NCBI GenBank assembly: GCA_035628335.1
Contig: DASPKA010000094.1
Coordinates: 1 to 8,110 of the forward strand
From: DASPKA01 sp035628335
GTDB lineage: Bacteria > Patescibacteriota > Doudnabacteria > UBA920
Direction of reading: 5' to 3'
Length of the DNA: 8,110 bases
Positions 1 to 6,140 of the stretch are shown piece after piece. The notes below the pieces were generated by a model. It was not told where the DNA came from. It was given only the letters and a program-made list of their open reading frames with translations, and did no database searches. The stretch's first letter is position 1, and each line of letters starts with the position of its first letter. A program made the translations under genes and the position numbers.

Positions 1-61
1 CGAATCTGGTTGAATTGTTTCCAAGTTAGAATCGAAATTCACCCTTGGAAAGATTCTCCTT
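1..61 (-). other. Start of the spacer downstream of 16S rRNA
   Basis: These 61 nt lie just past the 16S 3' end on the minus strand and should be the beginning of the internal transcribed spacer. TTGGAA in this spacer (RNA sense) could pair with TTCCAA in the leader around 3186-3191, which would fit a weak processing stem, but six pairs are not convincing. No tRNA or ORF is visible before the window ends. Confidence 0.5.
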
Positions 62-607
62 AGAAAGGAGGTGATCCATCGACAGCTTCCGCTACCGATG
101 CCTTGTTACGACTTAGCACCAGTTATGAGTATCGGCCTAACTCCCGAAAGAGCTTCAGCCGCTCCCACTTCCATTGCTTGACGGGCGGTGTGTACAAAAC
201 CCGAGAACGTATTCACCGTAGCGAGGCTGATCTACGGTTACTAGCGATTCCGGCTTCATGAGGGCGAGTTGCAGCCCTCAATCCGAACTGAGAATAGTTT
301 TATAGGATTTGCTCCCCATTACTGGTTGGCGTCCCTTTGTAGCTATCCATTGTAGCACGTGTGTGGCCCAGGTCGTAAGAGCCACGCTGATTTGACGTCA
401 TCCCCACCTTCCTCCGGCTTAAACGCCGGCAGTCTCGCTAGACATATATAACTAGCAATAAGGGTTGCGCTCGTTTTAGCACTTAAGCTAACACCTCACG
501 GCACGAGCTGACGACAACCGTGCAGCACCTGTGTGGCACCCTCGAAGGCTACCCCGGTTATGGGGTATGCAGCCACATGTCAAGACCTGGTAAGGTTCCC
601 CGCTTAC

Positions 608-641
<34 letters not shown>

Positions 642-645
642 AGGT

Positions 646-695
<50 letters not shown>

Positions 696-788
696 TACAT
701 TTAACGCGTTAGCTTAGCCACTAAAGAGGGTCGATACTCCCTAGCGGCGAATGTACATCGTTTACAGCGTGGACTACTGGGGTATCTA

Positions 789-1809
789 CTACCAGTAGTT
801 AACTATCTATATTATTGCAATCTTTATGTCGCCATAAAGTTTGGACTATATCATTATCTCTCAAACAAGTTTAAAGAATAATACTTTGCAGGATTGTTAT
901 ATGAATCTAGAACGAAGCTTAAGACCTCATTCTTGTCACGCCCATCCCAATATTTGGAATGTGACGTAACTTTGGAACCTTTAGCAAACCCGATTAAACC
1001 AGCAAACACTTGTATTCCGTGTTGTGTCTCTATCTTAATCTTGCCGTCCTTTACAACCTCGCGAGCTGGAATATTTAAACTCCGAAGCAAGGTCATATAG
1101 TTTTTCCTGAGCTCGAGATGAGCACAAGCAAGAAACACCGTTCGGATCAACCAAGTAGTTCCACCTCTCTTGCCATTTCTTTTAGCAGGATAGAAGCAAA
1201 TACCACCGTCTGCACTAAATGCAGCTTGTAAAAACAAGTTGACCGAAGCAGTTTTATGAAGAAACTGTATTGGAAGATGCGCGTTTGGTAGATCACCAGT
1301 AGTAAACCGTAACGTACGGAATGTGCCGAAAGTCTCAACTAGGTAACTACCTATGGATTTTGAATTAACAATAGCCCTATGTAGTCCATCAGTTGTGAGA
1401 CCTATAAGCACATTTGGCGAATGCATTGAAAACGCATTCAACATACACTGTTGAAATAATCCAACGAGCGCGAAATGTTTGTTGGCAAAGTATATTCTAT
1501 AGCTTCCTTTTTTAGGGGAAACACAGCCATCTGTAAATAGTAAACCTAACAGAATAGCTAACGCTTGTTCTTGAGATATCCGGCGTGTAGTCTCTGAGGG
1601 GTCATCACGGTTGAATTCCGCTAGACTTCCCTGCTGATTGCCTGCATGAGATATATTTTTACTGTGTGTATTTATTATATACATTCGTATATAATTAGTA
1701 TACCACAGTAATACTCAATACTAAACCCTTTTTAAGGGACAGGTATTCCAGCAAATAGCCAGATATGAACTCCAATGTCGCCATTGGAGGGGACCAGATA
1801 CCCAAATTG
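789..1809 (-). mobile_element. Group I intron in 16S rRNA after position 788, carrying a homing endonuclease ORF
   Basis: A 1,021-nt insertion between E. coli U788 and U789. The boundaries come from restoring the conserved exon GGGATTAGATACCCC. Group I hallmarks are all visible. The 5' exon ends in U (1810) and the intron ends in G (789). The internal guide GUCCC (1794-1790) pairs with exon GGGAU, placing a U.G wobble at the splice site. Directly upstream, GGGUAUCU (1803-1796) is an 8-bp perfect complement to the 3' exon AGAUACCC, giving P10. The P-like element CAATCAGCAGGGAAG lies near 1640-1626, the R-like element CCTCAGAGACTACAC near 1599-1585, and the S-like GATATAGTCC at 851-842. A P2 hairpin (CTCCAATG, loop GCGA, near 1789-1770) and a P9 hairpin (CTTTATG, loop GCGA, near 838-822) are present. 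The ORF sits in the P8 region. Splicing is inferred, not shown. Confidence 0.93.
854..1684 (-). CDS. LAGLIDADG homing endonuclease encoded in the 16S group I intron
   Basis: A 276-residue protein with two LAGLIDADG helices: LAILLGLLFTDGCV at about residues 43-56 and FLQAAFSADGGI at about 151-162. Each ends in the catalytic-type acidic residue (D in TDG and ADG). Two motifs in one chain imply a monomeric, pseudo-symmetric endonuclease that would cut an intronless 16S allele at the 788 site and so drive intron homing. Some members of this family also act as RNA maturases, which the sequence cannot decide. The first 35 residues (GNQQGSL, DPSETTRR) are translated from the ribozyme P and R elements, and the TAA stop abuts the S element at 851-842, so coding and catalytic RNA overlap at both ends. 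ATG at 1684 is the only Met before the first motif. It lacks a Shine-Dalgarno, so a non-ATG start closer to the motif is possible. No frameshift or stop interrupts it. Confidence 0.92.
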   Translation of the reverse strand: MYIINTHSKNISHAGNQQGSLAEFNRDDPSETTRRISQEQALAILLGLLFTDGCVSPKKGSYRIYFANKHFALVGLFQQCMLNAFSMHSPNVLIGLTTDGLHRAIVNSKSIGSYLVETFGTFRTLRFTTGDLPNAHLPIQFLHKTASVNLFLQAAFSADGGICFYPAKRNGKRGGTTWLIRTVFLACAHLELRKNYMTLLRSLNIPAREVVKDGKIKIETQHGIQVFAGLIGFAKGSKVTSHSKYWDGRDKNEVLSFVLDSYNNPAKYYSLNLFER

Positions 1810-2093
1810 ATCCCATTCGCTACCCACGCTTTCGTCCTAGCAGTGTCAGGTGGCACCCAGAAGCCTGCCTACGCTATTGGTGTTCCAAACGATATCAACG
1901 CATTTCACTGCTACACCGTTTGTTCCAGCTTCCTCTTTGCCCCTCTAGTTTAGTAGTCCCCGAAGACAGATCCGAAGTTGAGCTTCGGTATTTCACCCCG
2001 GGCTTACTAAACCACCTATCGGTACGCTTTACGCCCAATGATTCCGGATAACGCTTGAGGTCTCTGTATTACCGCTGCTGCTGGCTCGTCGTC

Positions 2094-2152
2094 CATTATT
2101 CCGGCCTGCTCATAATCCGCTAATCGCGGCTTCTGAGCCAGCCTCCATAATG
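2094..2152 (-). other. 3'-terminal bulged hairpin of the 516 intron
   Basis: Four nested stems line up with near-symmetric internal loops: CATTAT/ATAATG (2094-2099 with 2147-2152), GGC/GCC, GCTCA/TGAGC and CCGC/GCGG, closed by a 5-nt loop at 2121-2125. It sits between the large AU-rich hairpin and the 3' splice site, so it is probably a P9-type peripheral domain of the ribozyme. Confidence 0.65.
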
Positions 2153-2182
2153 AACTCCTCTTCCAAAATGATCGAGCAACGT

Positions 2183-2227
2183 GTTTTAAAATAAACTCTT
2201 CGCTTCGCTGCGAATTTATTTTAAAAC
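2183..2227 (-). other. Long perfect AU-rich hairpin in the 516 intron
   Basis: GTTTTAAAATAAA (2183-2195) and its exact reverse complement (2215-2227) form a 13-bp stem. An inner 5-bp stem TTCGC/GCGAA (2199-2203 with 2210-2214) sits at the tip. It is nested in a further 10-bp arm pair CCAAAATGAT/ATCATTTTGG (2163-2172 with 2243-2252). It lies between P9 and the 3' splice site, as a large P9 extension. Confidence 0.75.
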
Positions 2228-2254
2228 GAATTATTGTTTACCTATCATTTTGGA

Positions 2255-2275
2255 GTTCTAATCGCAAATTAGAAC
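2255..2275 (-). other. 8-bp hairpin in the 516 intron, 3' of P9
   Basis: GTTCTAAT (2255-2262) and ATTAGAAC (2268-2275) form a perfect 8-bp stem with a 5-nt loop. It is adjacent to the GCGA-capped P9 stem at about 2279-2296 and is probably a P9.1-type element. Confidence 0.6.
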
Positions 2276-2617
2276 AGTCTTCATGTCGCCATGAAGCGTG
2301 GACTATATCATCATCCCGACTAAAAGTCAGGAGTCTCGCGTATAGTCTCTGAGGAGCCCTAATATAACTATTGAACGCGGTACTCACCGTCTATGTTAGG
2401 TTAGGTGAATACTACTTAAACACTTATTATAAACGTCGACGTCTATAACAAGTCGCGCTAAAGCAATTTTGTTATGAATTGCATATACTAGGTTTCCTGC
2501 TGATTGTCTCGCAATCCTCATGACCAGCGGTGGTCTTTTTATGGATTGAATAGAGATTGTCACCCAAAGGGTACTCTATTATTTACGAGGTGTTCCAGCA
2601 TATAGCGAGATTTTCTC

Positions 2618-2637
2618 AAGTCATGTTACCATGACTT
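2618..2637 (-). other. P2-like hairpin with GNRA loop in the 516 intron
   Basis: AAGUCAUG and CAUGACUU pair over 8 bp with a GUAA tetraloop on the RNA strand. It lies directly after the guide sequence, the usual place of P2. A second small hairpin (AAGCUUA, loop AGAG, UAAGCUU; near 2665-2648) fills the P1 loop upstream of it. Confidence 0.65.
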
Positions 2638-3072
2638 CTCTGCACCGAAGCTTACTCTTAAGCTTTACAGAGTTAGCAACCTCTTATTCTCTTGGTACAC
2701 TCAAAATTGTTCCCAAGCAAAAGGACTTTACAACCCGAAGGCCTTCATCGTCCACGCGGCGTCGCTGGATCAGGCTTTCGCCCATTGTCCAAAATTCCAA
2801 ACTGCTGCCTCCCGTAGGAGTCTGGACCGTGTCGCAGTTCCAGTGTGGAGGTCTCCCCTCTCGGGGCCCCTAACCGTCATAGCCTTGGTGAGCCATTACC
2901 TCACCAACTAGCTGATGGTGCCCAGGCCACGCCACAAGCGTCTTGCGACTTTAAACTTGCGTTCACATAGAGAATTGCTCCACCTTTCGGTGGGATATGC
3001 TCTACTTGTGGGATGTTCCTAGGTATTACTCACCCGTTCGCCGTGGGCCTAAACCCACTCGACTTGCATGTC

Positions 3073-3116
<44 letters not shown>

Positions 3117-3121
3117 TAAAT

Positions 3122-3139
3122 AAAGTGACGAATCACTTT
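3122..3139 (-). other. Hairpin at the 16S 5' end
   Basis: On the RNA strand AAAGUGA and UCACUUU form a 7-bp stem with a UUCG loop, ending at the expected mature 5' end of 16S. It may mark a processing site. This is inference from position only. Confidence 0.5.
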
Positions 3140-3230
3140 GCTTTGTCTTCCCAATGTTACGACCCCTTAAGCCTCAATGGCTGTTGGAATTGAAGTTATG
3201 GTACTAGCAAAGTCTTGTAGTTTGTAAGCT

Positions 3231-3292
3231 CTTAGTGACTACGCTGACATTGCAGTGGAAGTGAATTCCACTTTCATGTCAGCTAGTCTACT
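3231..3292 (-). other. Large imperfect hairpin in the 16S leader
   Basis: GCTGACAT (3243-3250) pairs with ATGTCAGC (3276-3283), and AGTGGAA (3254-3260) pairs with TTCCACT (3266-3272) around a 5-nt loop, separated by a 3x3 internal loop. The flanks GACTA and TAGTC and then AGT/ACT extend the stem with small bulges. It lies between boxA and the 16S start, so a role in leader folding or RNase III-type processing is plausible. No U-tract follows it on the transcribed strand, so it is not a terminator. Confidence 0.6.
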
Positions 3293-3396
3293 TTGTGAAC
3301 TAACTAGCATAAGTTTTTTTATTGAAGTAGAAAACTTACAAAAACTGGGAATCTCAAAAGTAAATTGACGTATTTGTATACTTACCACTATTCAGC

Positions 3397-3407
3397 TGTT
3401 AAAGAGC
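3397..3407 (-). promoter_or_regulatory. rRNA boxA antitermination element
   Basis: The minus strand reads GCTCTTTAACA, an exact match to 11 of the 12 bases of the classic rrn boxA (TGCTCTTTAACA), bound as RNA by NusB/S10 to prevent premature termination. It lies about 275 nt upstream of the 16S 5' end, inside the transcribed leader and just downstream of a boxB-like stem-loop, the usual order. Confidence 0.85.
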
Positions 3408-3417
3408 TGCTTTCGAA

Positions 3418-3436
3418 TCCCGACGTTGCATCGGGA
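3418..3436 (-). promoter_or_regulatory. boxB-like stem-loop upstream of boxA
   Basis: TCCCGA (3418-3423) and TCGGGA (3431-3436) form a 6-bp stem with a 7-nt loop, about 10 nt upstream of boxA in transcript order. The position fits the boxB hairpin of rRNA antitermination leaders, whose sequence is not conserved. Confidence 0.6.
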
Positions 3437-3471
3437 CGACCTTCTTTCCCAAAATATTGCTTTTTGCTTCC

Positions 3472-3484
3472 GAGGGAAACCCTC
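3472..3484 (-). other. Small hairpin near the 5' end of the P2 rRNA transcript
   Basis: GAGGG and CCCUC form a 5-bp stem with a 3-nt UUU loop, about 15-30 nt after the predicted start of the promoter at 3507-3535. It could stabilise the transcript 5' end. The function is not known. Confidence 0.35.
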
Positions 3485-3506
3485 ATACGCAAAAGTGATA
3501 TTCTAG

Positions 3507-3535
3507 AAAATAAGACAAAAGTGAACTAGAGTCAA
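3507..3535 (-). promoter_or_regulatory. Promoter P2 for 16S rRNA
   Basis: On the minus strand TTGACT (3535-3530), a 17-nt spacer, then TATTTT (3512-3507). The predicted start is near 3500, giving a leader of about 375 nt that carries boxB and boxA. Consensus match and position support it. No experimental evidence is available here. Confidence 0.6.
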
Positions 3536-3548
3536 AAAAATATGCGCG

Positions 3549-3578
3549 TTGTTTGTTGACAACCAACTGCACTATAAT
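3549..3578 (+). promoter_or_regulatory. Possible weak plus-strand promoter inside the rRNA control region
   Basis: TTGTTT (3549-3554), an 18-nt spacer and a perfect TATAAT (3573-3578) point rightward. Transcription from it would first copy the structured segment 3585-3640 and then run toward ftsK. The -35 is poor and no gene follows closely, so it may be fortuitous. Confidence 0.3.
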
Positions 3579-3584
3579 TTCGCC

Positions 3585-3640
3585 ACCGGAGCCCTACCCT
3601 TTGACCCTGCGCAAATTGGCAGAGCCGAATTTGCTCCGGT
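3585..3640. other. Compact segment with two mutually exclusive hairpins
   Basis: The outer arms ACCGGAGC (3585-3592) and GCTCCGGT (3633-3640) are an 8-bp perfect inverted repeat. Inside, GCAAATT (3611-3617) pairs with AATTTGC (3628-3634), and GGC/GCC extends that stem around a 3-nt loop. The two structures share the GC at 3633-3634, so they compete. In the minus direction the segment lies between P1 and P2, within a P1 rRNA leader. No T-tract follows in either direction, and no known RNA family is recognised. Confidence 0.45.
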
Positions 3641-3692
3641 TTCTTGACCTATGTTAGTAGCAATCAAGCCACTTTTTAAATTCACTATAACA

Positions 3693-3721
3693 AGTTTATA
3701 CTAGTTTAAAAGGGCTGTCAA
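3693..3721 (-). promoter_or_regulatory. Promoter P1 for 16S rRNA
   Basis: On the minus strand a perfect TTGACA -35 (3721-3716), a 17-nt spacer and TAAACT (3698-3693). An overlapping TATAAA at 3700-3695 gives a 15-nt spacing. Transcription leftward would start near 3686 and produce a leader of about 560 nt before 16S. The upstream promoter of a tandem rrn pair is the natural reading. Confidence 0.6.
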
Positions 3722-3731
3722 GCACCTCTAA

Positions 3732-3755
3732 AACGTGATAATATTATTACACGTT
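3732..3755. promoter_or_regulatory. Inverted repeat between divergent promoters, possible operator
   Basis: AACGTG (3732-3737) and CACGTT (3750-3755) are a perfect 6-bp inverted repeat, with an inner TAAT/ATTA pair. The 24-bp dyad lies 10 bp upstream of the rRNA P1 -35 and 14 bp upstream of the ftsK -35, where a bound protein could affect both. Binding is inference. Confidence 0.4.
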
Positions 3756-3769
3756 CAGATGAAGGAAAG

Positions 3770-3798
3770 TTGAAAAAAACAGTAAAATATGCTATAAT
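3770..3798 (+). promoter_or_regulatory. Extended -10 promoter of ftsK, predicting a leaderless mRNA
   Basis: TTGAAA (3770-3775), a 17-nt spacer, then TGCTATAAT: an extended -10 with perfect TATAAT at 3793-3798. Only six bases separate the -10 from the ATG at 3805, so a start 7 nt downstream falls on the A of the start codon. No Shine-Dalgarno lies in the usual window. GAAGGAAAG near 3761 is too far away. Confidence 0.75.
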
Positions 3799-3804
3799 TT
3801 TGTC

Positions 3805-6057
3805 ATGCCAAAAAAGAAAAACGGAGAAACTAAAATCAAAATACCTAAGCTCCAAGCTCCTGAACTTAATTTGCACACAGACACAAAACGGCACATAGCA
3901 GGAATTGTTTGTCTGCTTTTTTCTATTTTGACATTTCTAAGTTTAATAGGCCTTTCAGGTGACTTTGGGGAGTGGTCATTTAGGCTAATATCCTGGTGCT
4001 TTGGGTATATGGCTTACGTTGTGCCAGTTATCCTTCTCCTAATCTCTCTATCTATATTTAAAGCAGAGCATGACGGCTCCGCAAGCAAAAACTTCTACTC
4101 ACGTATGTACATAGGGAGTCTCCTCTCTACCGTATGTCTTGCAAGCCTGATACACATTGTTAATCAACGTCTGTGGGAAGACTCCATACTTCAAACTAAT
4201 GTTTCATTCTGGCAAAATTCTTTAGAGTTAGCCTTACTTGGAAAAGGTGGTGGGTTACTTGGAGCAGCACTTGGCGGGTTGCTTGGAAACTATTTTGGTT
4301 TTATTGCTGCCTTACTTATACTTCTCGCACTCTTGGTAATAGGCGTACTCATAACATTCAATATCTCACTCCATAAACTCTTTCCAAAAAACATACTCAA
4401 CAAAACGGTAGGAGCTGAAAATGAAAACCAATTTGTAACAGAAGAAGTTACAGAAAAAAATAACAAGCTTCCGAAGGAAGAAGAAAAAGAAGAGGAACAA
4501 AAACAAACTACACAAAACATTATTGTACAAGACAAAAAGGATTTGCGTCCTGCTCGACCCAAATTCGAACCAGTTGTACTCCAAGATGGAGTACAATGGA
4601 AAAGGCCGTCACTGGATTTGCTAGACAAAAATAACAGCAAGGTAGATAGCGGAGACATTGAGTCAAACATGGAGACCATTAAACGAACATTGTCTGAATT
4701 TGGCATTTCGGTAAAAATGGACGAAGTCAAAGTAGGCCCCACAGTCACCCAGTACTCGCTCAAGCCAAATACTGGGGTTAAACTTTCCCAAATTAAACAA
4801 CTACAAGACGACCTTGCTTTAGCTCTCTCAGCAGAGTCATTACGAATGGAACTTCCAATCCCGGGAAAGCCCCTGGTTGGCATAGAAATACCGAACAAGG
4901 TGAAAGCCATGGTTCGGTTGCGTGAAGTATTAGAAGCTGAAACAGGAGCTGAAAGTAAACCATTAGAGTTTGTTTTAGGTCGGGATGTTTCAGGCACCGA
5001 AATCTACGCTGACCTGGGTAATCTTCCTCACCTGCTTATAGCAGGCGCTTCCGGAAAAGGTAAAAGCGTGGCTATAAATGCGTTAATGATTTCCCTGCTT
5101 TACAAAAACACGCCTGATATGCTGAAGTTTATTGTTATTGATCCTAAGAAAGTAGAAATGGGTATGTACAATGGCATCCCCCACTTGGCCACTTCAATAA
5201 TTACAGACAAGGACAAAGCAGCAAATGCGCTTGAGTGGGCTACCAAAGAGATGGACCGACGCTACTCAATGTTCCACGAAGCCAACAATAAGCGAAATAT
5301 AACAGAGTATAACGAGCTTGCACCACAGAAGCTAAACTTCCTCATTATTGTCATAGACGAACTTGCAGACCTTATGCAGACTTCGAGCATAAAACAGGAA
5401 GTCGAAAACAGTATTATAAGACTTGCGCAGCTGGGCCGTGCAGCAGGTATTCACTTAGTTGTGGCCACCCAATACCCGAAGACCGAAGTTATTACGGGCT
5501 TAATTAAAGCAAATATTACTGCGCGTATGGCGTTTGCTGTAGCAAATAACATGTATTCCCGAGTCATTTTGGATGATGGAGGCGCTGAAGACTTACTTGG
5601 AAATGGTGATATGTTGTTTGTATCCACAGAATACACTAAACCGCTCCGTATACAAGGCGCATATGTCTCGGGCAAGGAGATTAAAAAAGTCTGCGACTTT
5701 CTAAAGTCTCAAACCGGTGCAGTACTTTACAATGACGAGATCCTGGAAAAGCCGGTCTCAAAGGGGATAAACCCAGTCGGTGGTGGCGAGTACGATGAAA
5801 TGTATGAAGAAGCAAAAAAAATAGTGTTAAACGAACGCAAAGCAAGCACCTCGTACATTCAACGCCGCCTGAAGATAGGCTACAACCGTGCAGCCAATAT
5901 TCTAGAAATGATGGAGCAAGAAGGTATAGTCGGGCCACAAGTAGGTTCTGCTCCAAGAGAAATTTATGACGTAGCCCCGAGCGAAAAAGCTGAGTACGGT
6001 ATAGACACTATGGCAGACGAAATACGAAAGTCGAATAACGACGAAACCACCTTTTAA
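3805..6057 (+). CDS. ftsK: DNA translocase FtsK/SpoIIIE
   Basis: A 750-residue septal DNA pump that moves and sorts chromosome ends during division. About four hydrophobic segments lie at the N-terminus (roughly residues 30-50, 63-86, 99-120, 163-187), the usual FtsK membrane anchor, with a Gly-rich stretch before the last. A charged Glu/Lys-rich linker follows (about 205-235). The alpha/beta motor holds Walker A GASGKGKS (414-421) and Walker B LIIVIDELADLM (D518, E519), then GRAAGIHLVVATQ and the conserved DDGGAEDLLGNGDMLF block. A C-terminal winged-helix gamma domain (about 667-722, RRLKIGYNRAANILEMME) is the KOPS-reading and XerD-contact module in better-known homologues. Length is close to SpoIIIE (about 790) and much shorter than E. 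coli FtsK. The usual Q-R-P after the ATP-site strand is Q-Y-P here. The start is fixed by the promoter placed directly on the ATG. The gene appears to be transcribed alone and ends in a terminator. Confidence 0.97.
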   Translation: MPKKKNGETKIKIPKLQAPELNLHTDTKRHIAGIVCLLFSILTFLSLIGLSGDFGEWSFRLISWCFGYMAYVVPVILLLISLSIFKAEHDGSASKNFYSRMYIGSLLSTVCLASLIHIVNQRLWEDSILQTNVSFWQNSLELALLGKGGGLLGAALGGLLGNYFGFIAALLILLALLVIGVLITFNISLHKLFPKNILNKTVGAENENQFVTEEVTEKNNKLPKEEEKEEEQKQTTQNIIVQDKKDLRPARPKFEPVVLQDGVQWKRPSLDLLDKNNSKVDSGDIESNMETIKRTLSEFGISVKMDEVKVGPTVTQYSLKPNTGVKLSQIKQLQDDLALALSAESLRMELPIPGKPLVGIEIPNKVKAMVRLREVLEAETGAESKPLEFVLGRDVSGTEIYADLGNLPHLLIAGASGKGKSVAINALMISLLYKNTPDMLKFIVIDPKKVEMGMYNGIPHLATSIITDKDKAANALEWATKEMDRRYSMFHEANNKRNITEYNELAPQKLNFLIIVIDELADLMQTSSIKQEVENSIIRLAQLGRAAGIHLVVATQYPKTEVITGLIKANITARMAFAVANNMYSRVILDDGGAEDLLGNGDMLFVSTEYTKPLRIQGAYVSGKEIKKVCDFLKSQTGAVLYNDEILEKPVSKGINPVGGGEYDEMYEEAKKIVLNERKASTSYIQRRLKIGYNRAANILEMMEQEGIVGPQVGSAPREIYDVAPSEKAEYGIDTMADEIRKSNNDETTF

Positions 6058-6072
6058 AAGGTGGTTTCTTTT
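6043..6072 (+). terminator. Rho-independent terminator overlapping the ftsK stop codon
   Basis: GAAACCACCTTTT (6043-6055) is followed at once by its exact reverse complement (6056-6068) and then TTTT. The stop codon TAA (6055-6057) lies at the centre of the palindrome, so the last codons of ftsK form the left arm. The real loop would be the central 4-6 bases. Confidence 0.85.
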
Positions 6073-6140
6073 AATATCCTTCTCAGGTAAAATTACCATA
6101 CTGCATATTAGAAGTAGAGTAGTCATCAATAGGTAGAATT

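Larger units (their letters stand above)
2086..2666 (-). mobile_element. ORF-less group I intron in 16S rRNA after position 516
   Basis: A 581-nt insertion between E. coli U516 and G517, a site also used by group I introns in eukaryotic nuclear SSU rRNA. The 5' exon ends CUCUGU (2672-2667) and pairs over 6 bp with the intron guide GCAGAG (about 2646-2641), with U.G at the splice site. Next to it GGU can pair with exon GCC, giving a short P10. Core elements on the minus strand are the P-like CAATCAGCAGGAAACC (2506-2491), the R-like CCTCAGAGACTATACGCG (near 2355-2338) and the S-like GATATAGTCC (2309-2300). P8 is a hairpin with a GACU/AGUC core near 2318-2328. There is no ORF of useful size. The last intron base appears to be A (2086) rather than the conserved G, unless the boundary is shifted by one. 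Splicing is inferred. Confidence 0.9.

Noticed and set aside
894..1100. A 68-codon plus-strand ORF inside the intron
   Set aside because: It lies antisense to the endonuclease and shows no protein features; it is a shadow frame.
1765..1953. Plus-strand ORF across the intron/exon junction
   Set aside because: It is antisense to the 16S rRNA and spans a splice site, with rRNA-derived composition.
2086..2666. An archaeal-type bulge-helix-bulge intron at 516
   Set aside because: Archaeal 16S introns use position 516, but here P1 pairing with U.G and the P, R and S group I elements are present.
2631..2873. Plus-strand ORF of 80 codons
   Set aside because: It is antisense to the first 16S exon, including the conserved 340 region; chance open frame.
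3310..3338. TAAGTTTT/AAAACTTA inverted repeat as a terminator
   Set aside because: AT-only stem with a 13-nt loop and no T-tract after it on the transcribed strand, and it lies inside the 16S leader.
3585..3640. A tRNA, because GCGCAAATTGGCAGAGC resembles a D-arm
   Set aside because: No anticodon arm, T-arm (GGTTCGAANCC) or matching acceptor stem can be placed around it.
4290..4997. A 235-codon minus-strand ORF within ftsK
   Set aside because: Its Ser/Phe-rich composition is what the antisense of ftsK coding sequence gives, and ftsK is certain.
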